A DNA stretch of 64,000 nucleotides from Desulfuromonadales bacterium (GCA_013619105.1 JABXKU010000004.1:40468-104467); one strand, 5' to 3'; numbered from the stretch's first letter, positions 12,107 to 21,601 are shown. The notes: generated from the letters alone by a model not told the origin. Made by a program: numbers and translations.

Positions 12107-13611
12107 TCGTTGGGCTGGGCTAGGTGCTGGCTTAGATGTTCGATCAGCAAGCGTACGCCGAATCCGGTGCCTCCGGCGGGCCGATAGTCGGAGCCTTTTT
12201 CCTGCCAGGCCGTGCCCGCGATATCCAAGTGAGCCCAACGAAAGTCTTTGGCAAAATGCTGCAGAAAGGCGGCGGCGGTAATGGTGCCGGCAGAGCGGCC
12301 GCCGATGTTCTTTAGATCAGCAACGTCACTTTTGATTTGCTCGGCGTATTCATCCCATAGGGGCAGCTGCCAGCAGCGCTCGCCGCTTGCTTCACCCGCT
12401 CGCTGTAATTGACGCAGCAGGCCGTTGTGGTTGCCGAGGAGGGCCGCCGCATGGTGGCCCAGGGCGATAATGCAAGCGCCGGTCAGAGTCGCCACATCGA
12501 TAACCTCCCGCGGGTTAAAACGTTTGGCGTAGGTCAGGGCATCGGCCAGGATGAGCCTCCCCTCGGCATCGGTATTAAGCACTTCGATGGTGCTACCGGC
12601 CAGTGAGGTCAGTATGTCGCCAGGTCGAATGGCGCTGCCCGAAGGTAGATTCTCCACCGCTGGAATGATGCCGGTCAGGTTGATCGGCAATTTCAGCAGT
12701 GCGGCGGCCAGCATCGTACCGAGTACGGTCGCGCCGCCGGCCATGTCCATCTTCATCTGGCCCATATTTTCGCCGGGTTTCAGGGAAATGCCGCCTGAGT
12801 CGAAGACCACGCCCTTGCCGACCAGGGCAACGGGGCGTTCCTCGCCAGCGCCTTGGTAGTGCAACACGATCAGGCGTGGTTCCCGAATACTGCCTTGAGC
12901 CACGCCGAGCAGGGCACCGAAGCCTTCCTGCTCGAGAGCTGGCTGGTCCAGTATCGTGCATTGCAGGCCGACCTCTGCCGCGATGGCCTGCGCTTGCTCG
13001 GCCAGAAAGACTGGTGACTTAACATTGCCCGGCTCGTTGACCAGATCTCGGGCCAGCAGCACGCCGCGGCACAGTTTCTCGGCTCTCTGGACCGCTGCGT
13101 TGATGACCGGTAGGTTGCCTTTGCGGTCCGTCACTACATTCAACTGCTTTAGTGCAGGGGTTCGCTTCGGATCGGCACTGAGGTAGCGTTCGAAGCGGTA
13201 GTCGGCCAGGATCAGTCCCTCGATCCAGGCACTGGCCATGGCCTCGGGTGGCAGGCCGTGCAGGGGGCTGTCCGTCGGGGTCCATGTGAAATTCGTCAGT
13301 CGCCGCTGCCGCAGTTGCTCTGCTGCTGTGGCTCCCGCTTTGCGCAGGGTTTCCAGGGTAATGGCCTTTTCCTTGCCGAGGCCGATGAGTAGAATGCGCT
13401 CGGCTACCAGCTGGCTACTGCCGTGCAGCAGCAGAGTTTGTTGGGCGTTGCCGGAAAATTCCTGAGCCGTGACTGCGCGAGTAAGGGCTCCATCGAGAGC
13501 CTTGTCGATCTTTTTCAATAGCGGCGTGGCCAACTGATTAGCCACAACCCCTATCAGTAGACAAGGGGTGGCCTGTTTCAGAGTGGCGCCGTGAGTGACG
13601 TTAATGTCCAT
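12082..13611 (-). CDS. pepA: Leucyl aminopeptidase (M17 cytosol aminopeptidase)
   Basis: This cytosolic di-metal aminopeptidase removes N-terminal residues from peptides. The catalytic C-terminal domain carries GKGVVFDSGGISLKPGENM (metal and Lys site) and the family signature NTDAEGRLILADAL. At 509 residues it is of normal length, with an N-terminal macro-like domain. The ATG at 13611 has AAGGA about 8 nt upstream. The C-terminus after the conserved GVRLLIEHL segment (NECPSNVSG) is encoded by a dispersed repeat, so the native end may have been replaced. Confidence 0.95.
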   Translation of the reverse strand: MDINVTHGATLKQATPCLLIGVVANQLATPLLKKIDKALDGALTRAVTAQEFSGNAQQTLLLHGSSQLVAERILLIGLGKEKAITLETLRKAGATAAEQLRQRRLTNFTWTPTDSPLHGLPPEAMASAWIEGLILADYRFERYLSADPKRTPALKQLNVVTDRKGNLPVINAAVQRAEKLCRGVLLARDLVNEPGNVKSPVFLAEQAQAIAAEVGLQCTILDQPALEQEGFGALLGVAQGSIREPRLIVLHYQGAGEERPVALVGKGVVFDSGGISLKPGENMGQMKMDMAGGATVLGTMLAAALLKLPINLTGIIPAVENLPSGSAIRPGDILTSLAGSTIEVLNTDAEGRLILADALTYAKRFNPREVIDVATLTGACIIALGHHAAALLGNHNGLLRQLQRAGEASGERCWQLPLWDEYAEQIKSDVADLKNIGGRSAGTITAAAFLQHFAKDFRWAHLDIAGTAWQEKGSDYRPAGGTGFGVRLLIEHLSQHLAQPNECPSNVSG

Positions 13612-13786
13612 GGAGCGATTCCTTTCTGCGTGAGAAAAGTGGGCGACGGACGGTTTGCCCGACCTATTGTAGCTTCTTCCTGGGTCTGTTTCAATGTTTT
13701 AGCCGCAGATAATTATTTGCCAGAATCTGTGTAATAATGCTATTTTGGCGCAGGTTGAATCGGTTTCAAAAGACTAGGAGCGTAGC

Positions 13787-14593
13787 ATGGAAGCAGCCTG
13801 TATGGAGGTCACCATACTTGGATCGGGCACCAGCACCGGGGTGCCGATGCTCGGCTGTTCCTGCGACGTCTGTCGTTCAACCGATCCCCACAACTGCCGC
13901 ACTCGCTGCAGTGCTCTGATCAGCTATCGCGGCCAGCAAATCGTCATTGATACCGGCACCGACTTTCGCCAGCAAGCCTTGCGTGAGGGCATCGGCCAGA
14001 TCGATGCGGTGCTCTACACCCATGCTCATGCCGACCATGTGCACGGCATTGATGATCTGCGTGCTTTCAATATGGCCTCCGGTGGCGCCGCCATTCCCAT
14101 CTACGGCTTGCCGTCCACCATGGATTTGATTCGGCGTAATTTCCGTTATATTTTTGGTGACGAAGTGGCATCCAAGTTTCGACCGCGGCTGGTTCCCTGG
14201 GACCTGGGAGGCAACTTCTCTCTCTGCGGTCTGCCCGTCGAGCCTCTACTGTTGCAGCATGGCCCCGGCAGTTCCTGTGGCTATCGCATCGGGTCCTTTG
14301 CCTATGTGACCGACTGCAACGGTATTTCCGAATCGACCATGTCCCGTCTGCAGCAACTCGAACTGTTGGTTATCGACGGCCTACGTTTTCGTTCCCACCC
14401 CACCCACTTTAGTATCGATGAAGCCATTGCCGTGTCCGCTCGGCTCGGTGCCCGGCGCACCGTTTTAACCCATATCTGTCATGAAGTCGAACATCAGCGG
14501 GGTACCGCCAAACTGCCCAGCGGGGTGGAATTTGCTTACGACGGCCAGCGTTTCACGCTGCCTTTGCCGCCCAACCATTCTCTGCAAGAATAG
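13787..14593 (+). CDS. MBL-fold metallohydrolase (PhnP-like phosphodiesterase family)
   Basis: This is a metallo-beta-lactamase-fold hydrolase of the PhnP/phosphoribosyl cyclic phosphodiesterase type. The start GSGTSTGVPMLGCSCDVC contains the Cys pair often used for a structural zinc in this group. The metal-binding motif HAHADHVHGIDDLR is near residue 76, and later histidines (LTHICHE) complete the site. AGGAG precedes ATG 13787; a second ATG five codons in is possible. No phosphonate genes lie nearby, so the substrate is unknown. Divergent from pepA and 43 nt ahead of the EF-G gene. Confidence 0.82.
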   Translation: MEAACMEVTILGSGTSTGVPMLGCSCDVCRSTDPHNCRTRCSALISYRGQQIVIDTGTDFRQQALREGIGQIDAVLYTHAHADHVHGIDDLRAFNMASGGAAIPIYGLPSTMDLIRRNFRYIFGDEVASKFRPRLVPWDLGGNFSLCGLPVEPLLLQHGPGSSCGYRIGSFAYVTDCNGISESTMSRLQQLELLVIDGLRFRSHPTHFSIDEAIAVSARLGARRTVLTHICHEVEHQRGTAKLPSGVEFAYDGQRFTLPLPPNHSLQE

Positions 14594-14636
14594 ATAGTCG
14601 CTCATTTGTTTGATTTCTTTCTGGAGGTGACAGGAC

Positions 14637-16706
14637 ATGGAACATCCGCCCCTGCATGCCATCCGAAATATCGGAATCATTTCTCATATTGATGCCGGCA
14701 AGACCACTGTCTCTGAACGGGTACTCTACTATACCGGCAAGAGCCACAAGATGGGCGAGGTGCATGACGGGGCGGCGGTCATGGACTGGATGGAGCAGGA
14801 GCAGGAGCGGGGTATCACCATAACCGCCACTACCACCAGTTGTCGCTGGCGGGACTACTGGATCAATCTCATCGATACCCCCGGTCATATCGATTTCACC
14901 ATTGAGGTCGAACGCTCTCTGCGGGTGCTCGACGGCGCCGTGACCGTCTTTAGTGCGGTGGAGGGGGTGCAATCGCAGAGCGAGTCGGTCTGGCATCAGG
15001 CTGATCGCTATCGTGTGCCGCGCCTCTGTTTGATCAACAAGATGGATCGCATCGGCGCCGACTATCGCCGGGTGCTGGAGCAGATTGCCCAGCGCTTCGA
15101 TGCACGGCCCGTATTGCTGCAGTTGCCCCTGGGGGAAGAGGGCGGCTTTGCCGGAGTGATCGATCTCATCGCCGAGCAATGTCTGCTCTTTAGTGAGGAT
15201 GATCAGGGGGCGACGGTGACTGCCGAGGCGGTGCCTGCTGGGCGTCTCGACGAAATGCGCCAGGCCCGCGAGGTTCTTGTGGAGACGGCCGCTGATTTTG
15301 ACGACCAGATCCTTGACGATTTTCTCGAAGGCCGCAGCATCGAGGCCCCTCGCCTGCAGGCTGCGCTGCGGCGCGGGGTGCTGGAATGCCGGCTGTTTCC
15401 GGTATTGCTCGGTTCGGCCTTGCGCAACAAGGGTATTCAGCCGCTGCTTGATGCCGTAGGCACCTTTCTGCCTTCACCGCTGGATGCGCCACCGGTGCGA
15501 GCCTTGGTCGAAGGGGACGGTCTGCAGGAGCGGTTTTTGAGTTGCGACCCCTCCGGACCCCTCTGTGTGCTGGCGTTCAAGGTGCTCTCCGATGCCGGGC
15601 GCAAGCTGACCTATCTGCGAGTCTACTCCGGTACGGTGCATGCCGGCGACGAACTGTTCAACGGTGCGCGCGGGCAGAAAGAAAAACTCTCCCGCTTGTT
15701 TCGTATGCACGCGCATAAGCGGGAGCGGATCGAAGAGGCTCGAGCCGGTGATATTGCCTGCGTAGTTGGCCTCAAAGAAGTCTTGACCGGTGATACGCTG
15801 AGCGCCGAACAGGAGCCGTTGCTGCTGGAAGGCTTGACTGTCCCCGAGCCCGTCGTCTCGCTGGCGGTGGAACCCAAACGCATTGACGACCGGGAGAAAT
15901 TGTTGCCGGCGTTGGAGAAGCTGCAGTGGGAAGATCCGACCTTCCTGGTGCGTGAGGATGCGGGGACCGGTCAGCTGATTCTTGCCGGCATGGGCCAATT
16001 GCATCTGGATATTTTGACCCAGCGGCTGTCCCGAGAATTTGGTGTCGAGGTGATTACCGGTCGGCCCCAGGTGGTTTATCGGGAGACACTGCGCCAGCCT
16101 GTGGAACATCGGGAAATATTTCACCGTGAAGCCGAGGGCAAGCTGCAGTGCGGCGAAATCTTGCTGTGTCTGAAGCCTTTGCCGCGGGGCGAAGGTCTGT
16201 TTGTGATTCTGCCACCAGAAGCAGAGACTGAGCTGCCTCTGGAATGGCGCCCCGCTCTGTTGGCTAGTCTTGAGCAGGGCTGCGCCGCCGGGGTTCAGGC
16301 TGGCTATCCCCTGACCGATCTGCAGGTTACAGTGGTCGAGTTGCCCTACGAGGCAGGTGTCACCACCCAAGCCGGTTTGTTGGCCGCCGCCCAGCGGGGG
16401 CTGGCCGTGGCTACCCGGCAGGGTCGACCGACCCTGCTCGAGCCGATCATGGCCCTGGAGTTGATGGTGCCGAGAGAAAGCGCCGGCAAGGTCCTTGGCA
16501 CCCTGCAGCAGAAGCGCGGTCGCATCGGCGGCATGGAAAGCCGAGGAGAGATGGAAATCATTCAGGCTCAAGTGCCGCTGACAGAGATGTTCGATTATAT
16601 GACCGAATTACGCAGCGCCACCAAGGGACGCGGCACCTTCAGTATGGAATTTTCCCAGTACGACCAAGCGCCGGACGAAGTCTTGCAGAAATTCAGTATG
16701 AAGTAG
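14637..16706 (+). CDS. fusA: Elongation factor G (second-type paralog)
   Basis: This translational GTPase matches EF-G over 689 residues. GTPase motifs are HIDAGKTT (G1), [11 protein letters not shown] (G2), DTPGH (G3) and NKMD (G4). Domains II-V follow and end with the typical [16 protein letters not shown] strong ribosome site (GGAGGTGACAGGAC) precedes the ATG. The gene stands alone rather than in a str operon with rpsL, rpsG and tuf, so it is likely the EF-G2 paralog common in deltaproteobacteria rather than the main factor. Its TAG stop is the first three bases of a dispersed repeat. Confidence 0.9.
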   Translation: MEHPPLHAIRNIGIISHIDAGKTTVSERVLYYTGKSHKMGEVHDGAAVMDWMEQEQERGITITATTTSCRWRDYWINLIDTPGHIDFTIEVERSLRVLDGAVTVFSAVEGVQSQSESVWHQADRYRVPRLCLINKMDRIGADYRRVLEQIAQRFDARPVLLQLPLGEEGGFAGVIDLIAEQCLLFSEDDQGATVTAEAVPAGRLDEMRQAREVLVETAADFDDQILDDFLEGRSIEAPRLQAALRRGVLECRLFPVLLGSALRNKGIQPLLDAVGTFLPSPLDAPPVRALVEGDGLQERFLSCDPSGPLCVLAFKVLSDAGRKLTYLRVYSGTVHAGDELFNGARGQKEKLSRLFRMHAHKRERIEEARAGDIACVVGLKEVLTGDTLSAEQEPLLLEGLTVPEPVVSLAVEPKRIDDREKLLPALEKLQWEDPTFLVREDAGTGQLILAGMGQLHLDILTQRLSREFGVEVITGRPQVVYRETLRQPVEHREIFHREAEGKLQCGEILLCLKPLPRGEGLFVILPPEAETELPLEWRPALLASLEQGCAAGVQAGYPLTDLQVTVVELPYEAGVTTQAGLLAAAQRGLAVATRQGRPTLLEPIMALELMVPRESAGKVLGTLQQKRGRIGGMESRGEMEIIQAQVPLTEMFDYMTELRSATKGRGTFSMEFSQYDQAPDEVLQKFSMK

Positions 16707-16961
16707 TTTTCATCCGGAAACGGCCCTTTTCCCCAATCTCTGCGTCAAGCTGCCCACTTGCTTGTGACTCGGGCCATCCCTGGCCCTCGCCCTTCGGGCA
16801 ACCAGAGGCTGTCCCATTCCGCTGTCCTGCGGAATGGTGCGGCGTAAACAGCTACGCCTCCGCGCAAGTGATTGATTTCCTTGACCTTGGAAAAAATTGC
16901 TCGTTTCCCATATAAAAACTGCGCTGTGTCCATCCATAGTTCCCGGATGGACACGAACTAG
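16704..16961 (+). repeat. MITE-like dispersed repeat (copy B, about 258 bp)
   Basis: Begins TAGTTTTCATCCGGAAAC at the EF-G stop and ends with a TGTCCATCC...GGATGGACA hairpin and a CTAG. Its ends are related imperfect inverted repeats containing CATCCGG(G)AAC. The interior shares a long stretch with copy C at 57.1 kb (GGGAAACGAGCAATTTTT...CAAGGTCAAGG on the complementary strand). It has an extra roughly 80-bp segment with its own hairpin (CATTCCGC...GCGGAATG). No transposase is present; the track ORFs inside are not real genes. Confidence 0.8.
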
Positions 16962-17110
16962 TACCTTGTAACTCATAAGATGTCGTGATCTTGCGCAGGA
17001 GTTTGGTGGGTCAACAAGGCATGATCAATGCTGCCTAACCGGTGCTAGTCAGCGTTGGTCGTAACGCAGTTGACGCGACAAAGAACCAGCAAGATGCGAT
17101 AGATGATGGT

Positions 17111-17476
17111 TTACTGGGTACTAGCCGGTTCCAGGCCGCGGCGGGATAACTCCAGACGAACCTGGTTGCGCCGCTGTTGCAGGGCTTCCGTTGTATATTC
17201 CCGCTCCGGCCCCTTGCTGGCGCCGAGACCCACCGAACTGTTACTGCCCAGTCCGATTCCGATCCCCAGCCCGAAGCCGAAACCGCCCCCTCCCGAGTTG
17301 GGCTCTTCAATCCCTTCGACCAATTGTTGATAGTGGCTAAGTAGCTCAGCATCCGTCATCTGAATGTAATCCTCTTGCAGCAGTTGCTTGGTGGTTGGCT
17401 GCGTCGATTGGCAGCCGACGTTCATCAAGAGTGTGCTTAGCAACAGGATCATCAGTCGGGCGATTTTTCGATTCAT
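17111..17476 (-). CDS. Small Gly-rich lipoprotein, function unknown
   Basis: I chose ATG 17476 (MNRKIARLMILLLSTLLMNVGCQS) because GGGAGG lies six bases upstream and it opens a classic lipoprotein signal peptide with a lipobox ending in Cys. The mature part has a helical segment, a striking glycine repeat (GGGGFGFGLGIGIGLGSNSS) and an amphipathic C-terminus. About 121 residues. It should be membrane-anchored, most likely in the outer membrane. I do not recognise a family. Flanked on the right by the TonB-receptor leader, on the opposite strand. Confidence 0.75.
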   Translation of the reverse strand: MNRKIARLMILLLSTLLMNVGCQSTQPTTKQLLQEDYIQMTDAELLSHYQQLVEGIEEPNSGGGGFGFGLGIGIGLGSNSSVGLGASKGPEREYTTEALQQRRNQVRLELSRRGLEPASTQ

Positions 17477-17649
17477 CTGGTCCTCCCTGTTTGCGGTCAA
17501 CAGTCTGGCGCTGACGGTTCATTGTGCGTTCCTTTATTATATAACAACAACGCCAAACCGTTCGATTGTCACAAAAATGACAATTTCTCATATTTTTACT
17601 TGCCAGCCGCTATTCCCTTTGCTATACAACGAAGGTCCAAGATTTAATT

Positions 17650-17880
17650 AAGATGGGCTTCGCAGCCCGCTGACATAAAAGTCCACTCCGATTTAAGGCC
17701 GGCTAAGGCAATAGCTAAGCTACCTTGAACGATGGGTGTCCCTGGAAACGGTGGCGCCTCCCGCATTTGGAAAGGAGTCGACCTGCGAACGCGTATTCCA
17801 AGGTATATGGTGCGCTGGCGGGGTGACCCGTCAGCGCATTTTTTTATGTGCTGTATTGATAGGTACACATTTGATGGACA
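17650..17880 (+). promoter_or_regulatory. Structured leader of the TonB receptor gene (candidate riboswitch, class unresolved)
   Basis: The roughly 250 nt before the receptor gene are rich in pairing: a GGGCT-tcgc-AGCCC hairpin near 17655, a TTGGAA...TTCCAA pairing around 17767-17800, and a strong terminator at its 3' end. The stretch GGAGTCGACCTGCG partly resembles a B12-box (AGTC...GACCTGC), and the neighbouring pterin-like genes would also fit a Moco/Tuco element. I cannot assign a class by eye. Confidence 0.5.
17811..17846 (+). terminator. Rho-independent terminator inside the TonB-receptor leader
   Basis: GCGCTGGCGGG-gtga-CCCGTCAGCGC, an 11-bp stem with one G-U pair, is followed by ATTTTTTTA. 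It lies about 60 nt before the receptor start codon, so the receptor gene is probably controlled by premature termination. Confidence 0.85.
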
Positions 17881-17904
17881 TTTTTTTTCTTCAGGAGGAA
17901 TTTC

Positions 17905-19875
17905 ATGAACACAAGATTATTTACACCGCTGGTCTGGGTGTGCTTGTTGGCTTTGCTGCCGGCAATGCCAAGTTTTGCAGCTGACAGCGAAGTATTTTCC
18001 CTCGGCGAGGTTATCGTTACCGGTGAACAGCAGGTGGTCAATCTGGCTACTACCGTGACCGAGGTGACTGCCGAGGATATCGAGCAGCGCGGTGCGCGAA
18101 ATGTCGCTGAGGCCTTGGAGCAACTGCCCGGTGTTGATGTGCAGAAGGGCGGCAAAGGTCAGAGCTATGTCAGTATTCGTGGTTTTGAGCAGGGCGATCT
18201 GAAAATATTGATCGACGGCGTGCCGGTCTACGAGCAGTATTTTCGTAGTATCGACCTTGACCAGCTTCCGGTCGATTCCATTGCCAAGATCACCGTGACC
18301 AAGGGAGCTTCTTCGGTACTGTACGGGGCCAACACCATGGGTGGGGTCATCAATATTATCACCAAAAAAGCCGGCTCCAAGCCGAGCGCCACGGTGTCCG
18401 GTGCCTGGGGGGATTACGACACCCAACACTACGGCGTCAGTTTCAGCGCGCCCGCCGGCCCCTTCAATTACCGGCTGGGATACACCTATCGCCATTCCAA
18501 TGGCTGGCGCCTGTCCAGCGACTACGATGAGGACCACTGGGCGGCACAGTACAGTTCCTATACCCAGGATGACGGTGGCGCAATGGATGACACCGGTTAT
18601 CTTATGCACAACTTTAATGCCAAGTTTGGTTTCGAGCCCTCAGACAATACTAAGCTGTACCTGACTCTCGACGTGAACGACAACGAAAAGGGTATCCCCT
18701 CCAGAAACTGGTATTTCGAAGACTGGAAGCAATGGCAGGTGAGTCTGGTCGGGGAGCAGCGCATTAACGATGTTCTGCGGGTCAAGGCCCGGGCCTATTA
18801 TGTCGACCACGAGGATACCCTGCGTGATACCGACTGGACCGATCGGTCCTGGTTCTATAAGTCCGCTTACGATAACTATACCATTGGCGGCGAAGCCCAG
18901 GCGTTTATGGATTTCAGCGACTTAAGTTTCCTGAAGGTCGGGTTCAGCTTCTTGCGGGATAATTGTCAGCAAGAAGAAATGGAGGCTCCCGGAGCTTCCT
19001 GGGAAGATACCGGCGAGTACGAATCTGACACCTACTCGCTCGGTGTGGAAGACGAGATCAAGGTCAATGACTGGTTGGCCTTCACCGTCGGCGCTAGCTA
19101 CGATTACTTTGACCCTCGTGAGTCAGATGATCAGCCAGTGCCCGATAGCATCGGTTCCTTCAACCCCCAGGCCGGGGTGGTCGTAACCCTGTCGGACAGC
19201 ACCTTGCTGCACGGATCCGTCGGTAAAAAGATTCGCTTCCCCCATCTGAAAGAGTTGTACAGTGAGGCAACGGGTGGCAACCCCGACCTTGATCCCCAGG
19301 AGACCATCGCCTATGAAGTCGGTGTGACCCAGCAATTCTCGGATGCCGTCAACGGTTCGGTAGCCATTTTCTACAACGATATCAAGGACCTGATCGTGAA
19401 GGGCGAAGTCGCCGGTTACGATGACGATATTTATTACAATGTAGGTAACGCCAACATCTTCGGTGTCGAAGCCACTCTTGGGGCCGATATCACCGACCGT
19501 TTCTGGGTCGGTATCAACTATACCTACCTCAATACCGAAGACGAAGAGACGAATAAAGAACTGGAAGAGCGGCCCCGCCATCGGGCTAACCTCGACGCCC
19601 GCTATCGGTTCCCCTTCGGTCTCTCGATTTCGAGTCAACTCTCGATTACCGACCGCCAGTTTTATTCTAAGGAAGTCGCTCGCAGAAACTACGAGTGGAC
19701 CGAGAATGATGATTTTGTGTTGCTGAATGCACGGGTTGAGCAGAGTCTTGAAGCCTGGAAAATTACTGGCAAAGCTTTCCTCGAGGTGAACAACATCACC
19801 GACCGTGACTACACCGAAGGCGGTGACCTGATGCCCGGCCGTAACTTCATGGCTGGTTTGAACTTCACTTATTAA
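17905..19875 (+). CDS. TonB-dependent outer membrane receptor
   Basis: This outer membrane beta-barrel imports a scarce ligand using TonB energy. A signal peptide (cleaved near SFAADSEVF) is followed by a likely TonB box (GEVIVTGEQ). The plug domain covers about residues 45-155 (IDGVPVYE, GASSVLYGANTMGGVINIITKK), and a barrel ends in aromatic GLNFTY. At 656 residues it has a normal receptor size. AGGAGG sits eight bases before the ATG. The ligand is unknown: the plug is of the BtuB/colicin-receptor type, and the candidate riboswitch leader and nearby tetrapyrrole-like genes suggest a tetrapyrrole or metal chelate. A hairpin after the gene separates it from the next one. Confidence 0.92.
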   Translation: MNTRLFTPLVWVCLLALLPAMPSFAADSEVFSLGEVIVTGEQQVVNLATTVTEVTAEDIEQRGARNVAEALEQLPGVDVQKGGKGQSYVSIRGFEQGDLKILIDGVPVYEQYFRSIDLDQLPVDSIAKITVTKGASSVLYGANTMGGVINIITKKAGSKPSATVSGAWGDYDTQHYGVSFSAPAGPFNYRLGYTYRHSNGWRLSSDYDEDHWAAQYSSYTQDDGGAMDDTGYLMHNFNAKFGFEPSDNTKLYLTLDVNDNEKGIPSRNWYFEDWKQWQVSLVGEQRINDVLRVKARAYYVDHEDTLRDTDWTDRSWFYKSAYDNYTIGGEAQAFMDFSDLSFLKVGFSFLRDNCQQEEMEAPGASWEDTGEYESDTYSLGVEDEIKVNDWLAFTVGASYDYFDPRESDDQPVPDSIGSFNPQAGVVVTLSDSTLLHGSVGKKIRFPHLKELYSEATGGNPDLDPQETIAYEVGVTQQFSDAVNGSVAIFYNDIKDLIVKGEVAGYDDDIYYNVGNANIFGVEATLGADITDRFWVGINYTYLNTEDEETNKELEERPRHRANLDARYRFPFGLSISSQLSITDRQFYSKEVARRNYEWTENDDFVLLNARVEQSLEAWKITGKAFLEVNNITDRDYTEGGDLMPGRNFMAGLNFTY

Positions 19876-19886
19876 TCATTTGCTTT

Positions 19887-19925
19887 GGGCTGTCCTAGAC
19901 CTAAATCTGTTGTCTAGGACAGCCC
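19887..19925 (+). terminator. Hairpin after the TonB receptor gene
   Basis: A perfect 14-bp stem, GGGCTGTCCTAGAC / GTCTAGGACAGCCC, follows the stop codon by 12 nt. The trailing sequence (ATTTAGTTTCC) is a weak T-tract, so it may attenuate rather than fully end transcription. Confidence 0.6.
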
Positions 19926-19956
19926 ATTTAGTTTCCCTCCGCAAGGGGATTTAAGC

Positions 19957-20841
19957 ATGACAGTAACAACTGCCTCCTCTGTGTTATTTAATGTGGCTGC
20001 CGGTACCTATGCCGGCAGCCTTTTCTTCCATTTGCTGAAACGCCACCGCTTTAGCTGTTGGCTGCTGGGACTCGGTTTTGCCCTGCACACGGCCAGTCAG
20101 GTGAGTCGCTGCTGGCGCTGGGGTGTCTTCTCCCTCGACGGGGTGTTCAATGGCGCCCTGTTTCTGCCCTGGTGCCTGGCTTTTTTGGCCCTGTTCTGTC
20201 TGTGGCGGGGCCGACAGCAGGATGCGGCTTCGATGAGCTGGTTGGTCGCCCCGGCGATGTTCATCACCTTGCTCCTGCCAATCCAAATTCCTGCTCCCGG
20301 TCCCTTTACGGCCACTTGGTCGTCGCCCATGTTTTTCTGCTTGGAGGTGCTGGCTATCGCTTGCTTTCTGGCCAGTGGCTGGTTCGCCTGGCGTCAGCTG
20401 CGTCGCCGCGATGACGATCAGCTCTTTAACCAGTTGGCCATCTGGGGTTTTATCCTCTACAGCTTGGCTCAGGTGGTCGGGGCTGTCTGGAGTTATCTCG
20501 GCTGGGCCAGCCTTTTCCACTGGGGCGAGCGGCATCTGCAATCGGCGGCCATCTGGTGCCTTTATTGCGGTTATCTTCATACCCAATTCGACCGCTCTTT
20601 CGATATGCGCAAAAAGGCCCGCTGGGCTTTGACCAGTGCGCTGGTCGTGTTGCTCGTCGCCTATGCTCTGCAGGTAGCGGCTCATCTCACCGTGCTCAAT
20701 CCGGCTAAGGTTTCTGGCAAAGGATCTGGTAGAGGTGAGGCCCGAGTGACCGCTCAGGAGCAGGTGCACGTTGCCCTGCCCCATGGCGCCGTGCCAGGAG
20801 CCTGCCGTGATCCAAAACTGGCGGAGGAAAGCCATGATTAA
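19957..20841 (+). CDS. CcsA/CcmC-like cytochrome c assembly membrane protein
   Basis: The 294-residue protein has about eight hydrophobic segments. It resembles the CcsA (ResC) half of system II cytochrome c synthetase, which handles and exports heme. The conserved late region is recognisable (WGFILYSLAQVVGAVWSYLGW...IWCLYCGYLHTQFD). However, the usual WWD heme-handling motif (WGxxWxWDPKE) is replaced by WASLFHWGERH. It overlaps the ResB-like gene by 8 nt, and CcsA+ResB pairs normally work as one complex. A hydrophilic C-terminal tail (about residues 245-294) is extra. The ribosome site is AAGGGG before ATG 19957. Confidence 0.75.
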   Translation: MTVTTASSVLFNVAAGTYAGSLFFHLLKRHRFSCWLLGLGFALHTASQVSRCWRWGVFSLDGVFNGALFLPWCLAFLALFCLWRGRQQDAASMSWLVAPAMFITLLLPIQIPAPGPFTATWSSPMFFCLEVLAIACFLASGWFAWRQLRRRDDDQLFNQLAIWGFILYSLAQVVGAVWSYLGWASLFHWGERHLQSAAIWCLYCGYLHTQFDRSFDMRKKARWALTSALVVLLVAYALQVAAHLTVLNPAKVSGKGSGRGEARVTAQEQVHVALPHGAVPGACRDPKLAEESHD

Positions 20842-21601
20842 GTGTCTCTGGAAGGCTCTGGCCAGCATTCGCCTGACCCTATGGTTGCTCGTCTTGCTCA
20901 CTCTGAATCTGTTTGTCGGCAGCTTCTACGCTAAATTCATGCCGGTGTTCGGCGAATTGAACACCAAGCTCTTCCCCGTCTGGCTGATGACGCGCAGTGA
21001 CATCCACAGCTGGTGGATCTTCACTTTATTTGGCCTGCTAGCTCTGCTCTTTGCCAACACCTTGGCCTGTACCCTGGACCGGGTCCATTTTTTGTGGGGC
21101 AAGCGTCAACATCATCGCCGCAGCATCTTTTTTTTACTGCTGGCGCCTTCGATCATGCATTTCTGTTTTTTGTTTATCATCGGAGGACATGCCCTGACCG
21201 AATTTACCGGCAGCAAGGAGCGGCTGCTGGCTGTGGTTGGCGAACAGGTTAGTTTCGATGATCTGCAAGTCACCATGCTGGATCGGCACTACGATTACTG
21301 GCAGGCACCGGCACTTGAGGGGAAAATGCAGCAATGCACCGCAACCCTGGAGCTGAAAAGCGGCTCTAACGTCGAGCAGCGCCCAATCGCCATCCTCGAG
21401 CCCCTCTATTGGCAAGGCTACACCCTGCACCTCGGCATGGCTGGCAAACCCGGTATCGACGAACTGCCCCCGTTACAAATTACCGTTAAAAAGGATCCTG
21501 GGCTGTTGTTGATTTTGATCGGCAACACGGTGCTGTGTCTGCTGATGCTCTGGTACTTTCCGCAAATCCGTAAGATTCGCAACGGAGGACAAAAGCAATG
21601 A
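20834..21601 (+). CDS. ResB-like cytochrome c biogenesis protein
   Basis: Starts at ATG 20834 (MIKCLWKALASIRLTLWLLVLL) behind GGAGG; the longer track ORF has no ribosome site. The N-terminal SIRLTLWLL helix, a second and third membrane helix, a periplasmic beta-rich segment (about 135-225) and a final helix (LLLILIGNTVLCLLMLWYF) match the ResB/Ccs1 layout. At 255 residues it is shorter than full ResB (about 400-500), so it is a minimal form. It overlaps both neighbours (8 nt with the CcsA-like gene, 4 nt with the next), indicating tight coupling. Confidence 0.8.
   Translation: MIKCLWKALASIRLTLWLLVLLTLNLFVGSFYAKFMPVFGELNTKLFPVWLMTRSDIHSWWIFTLFGLLALLFANTLACTLDRVHFLWGKRQHHRRSIFFLLLAPSIMHFCFLFIIGGHALTEFTGSKERLLAVVGEQVSFDDLQVTMLDRHYDYWQAPALEGKMQQCTATLELKSGSNVEQRPIAILEPLYWQGYTLHLGMAGKPGIDELPPLQITVKKDPGLLLILIGNTVLCLLMLWYFPQIRKIRNGGQKQ

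Noticed and set aside
16745-16954. 69- and 60-residue ORFs with similar sequences (YGKRAIF...KVKEI) at 16.8 and 57.1 kb
   Set aside because: The similarity comes from copies of the same non-coding repeat; there is no ribosome site, and the reading frame differs in length between copies.
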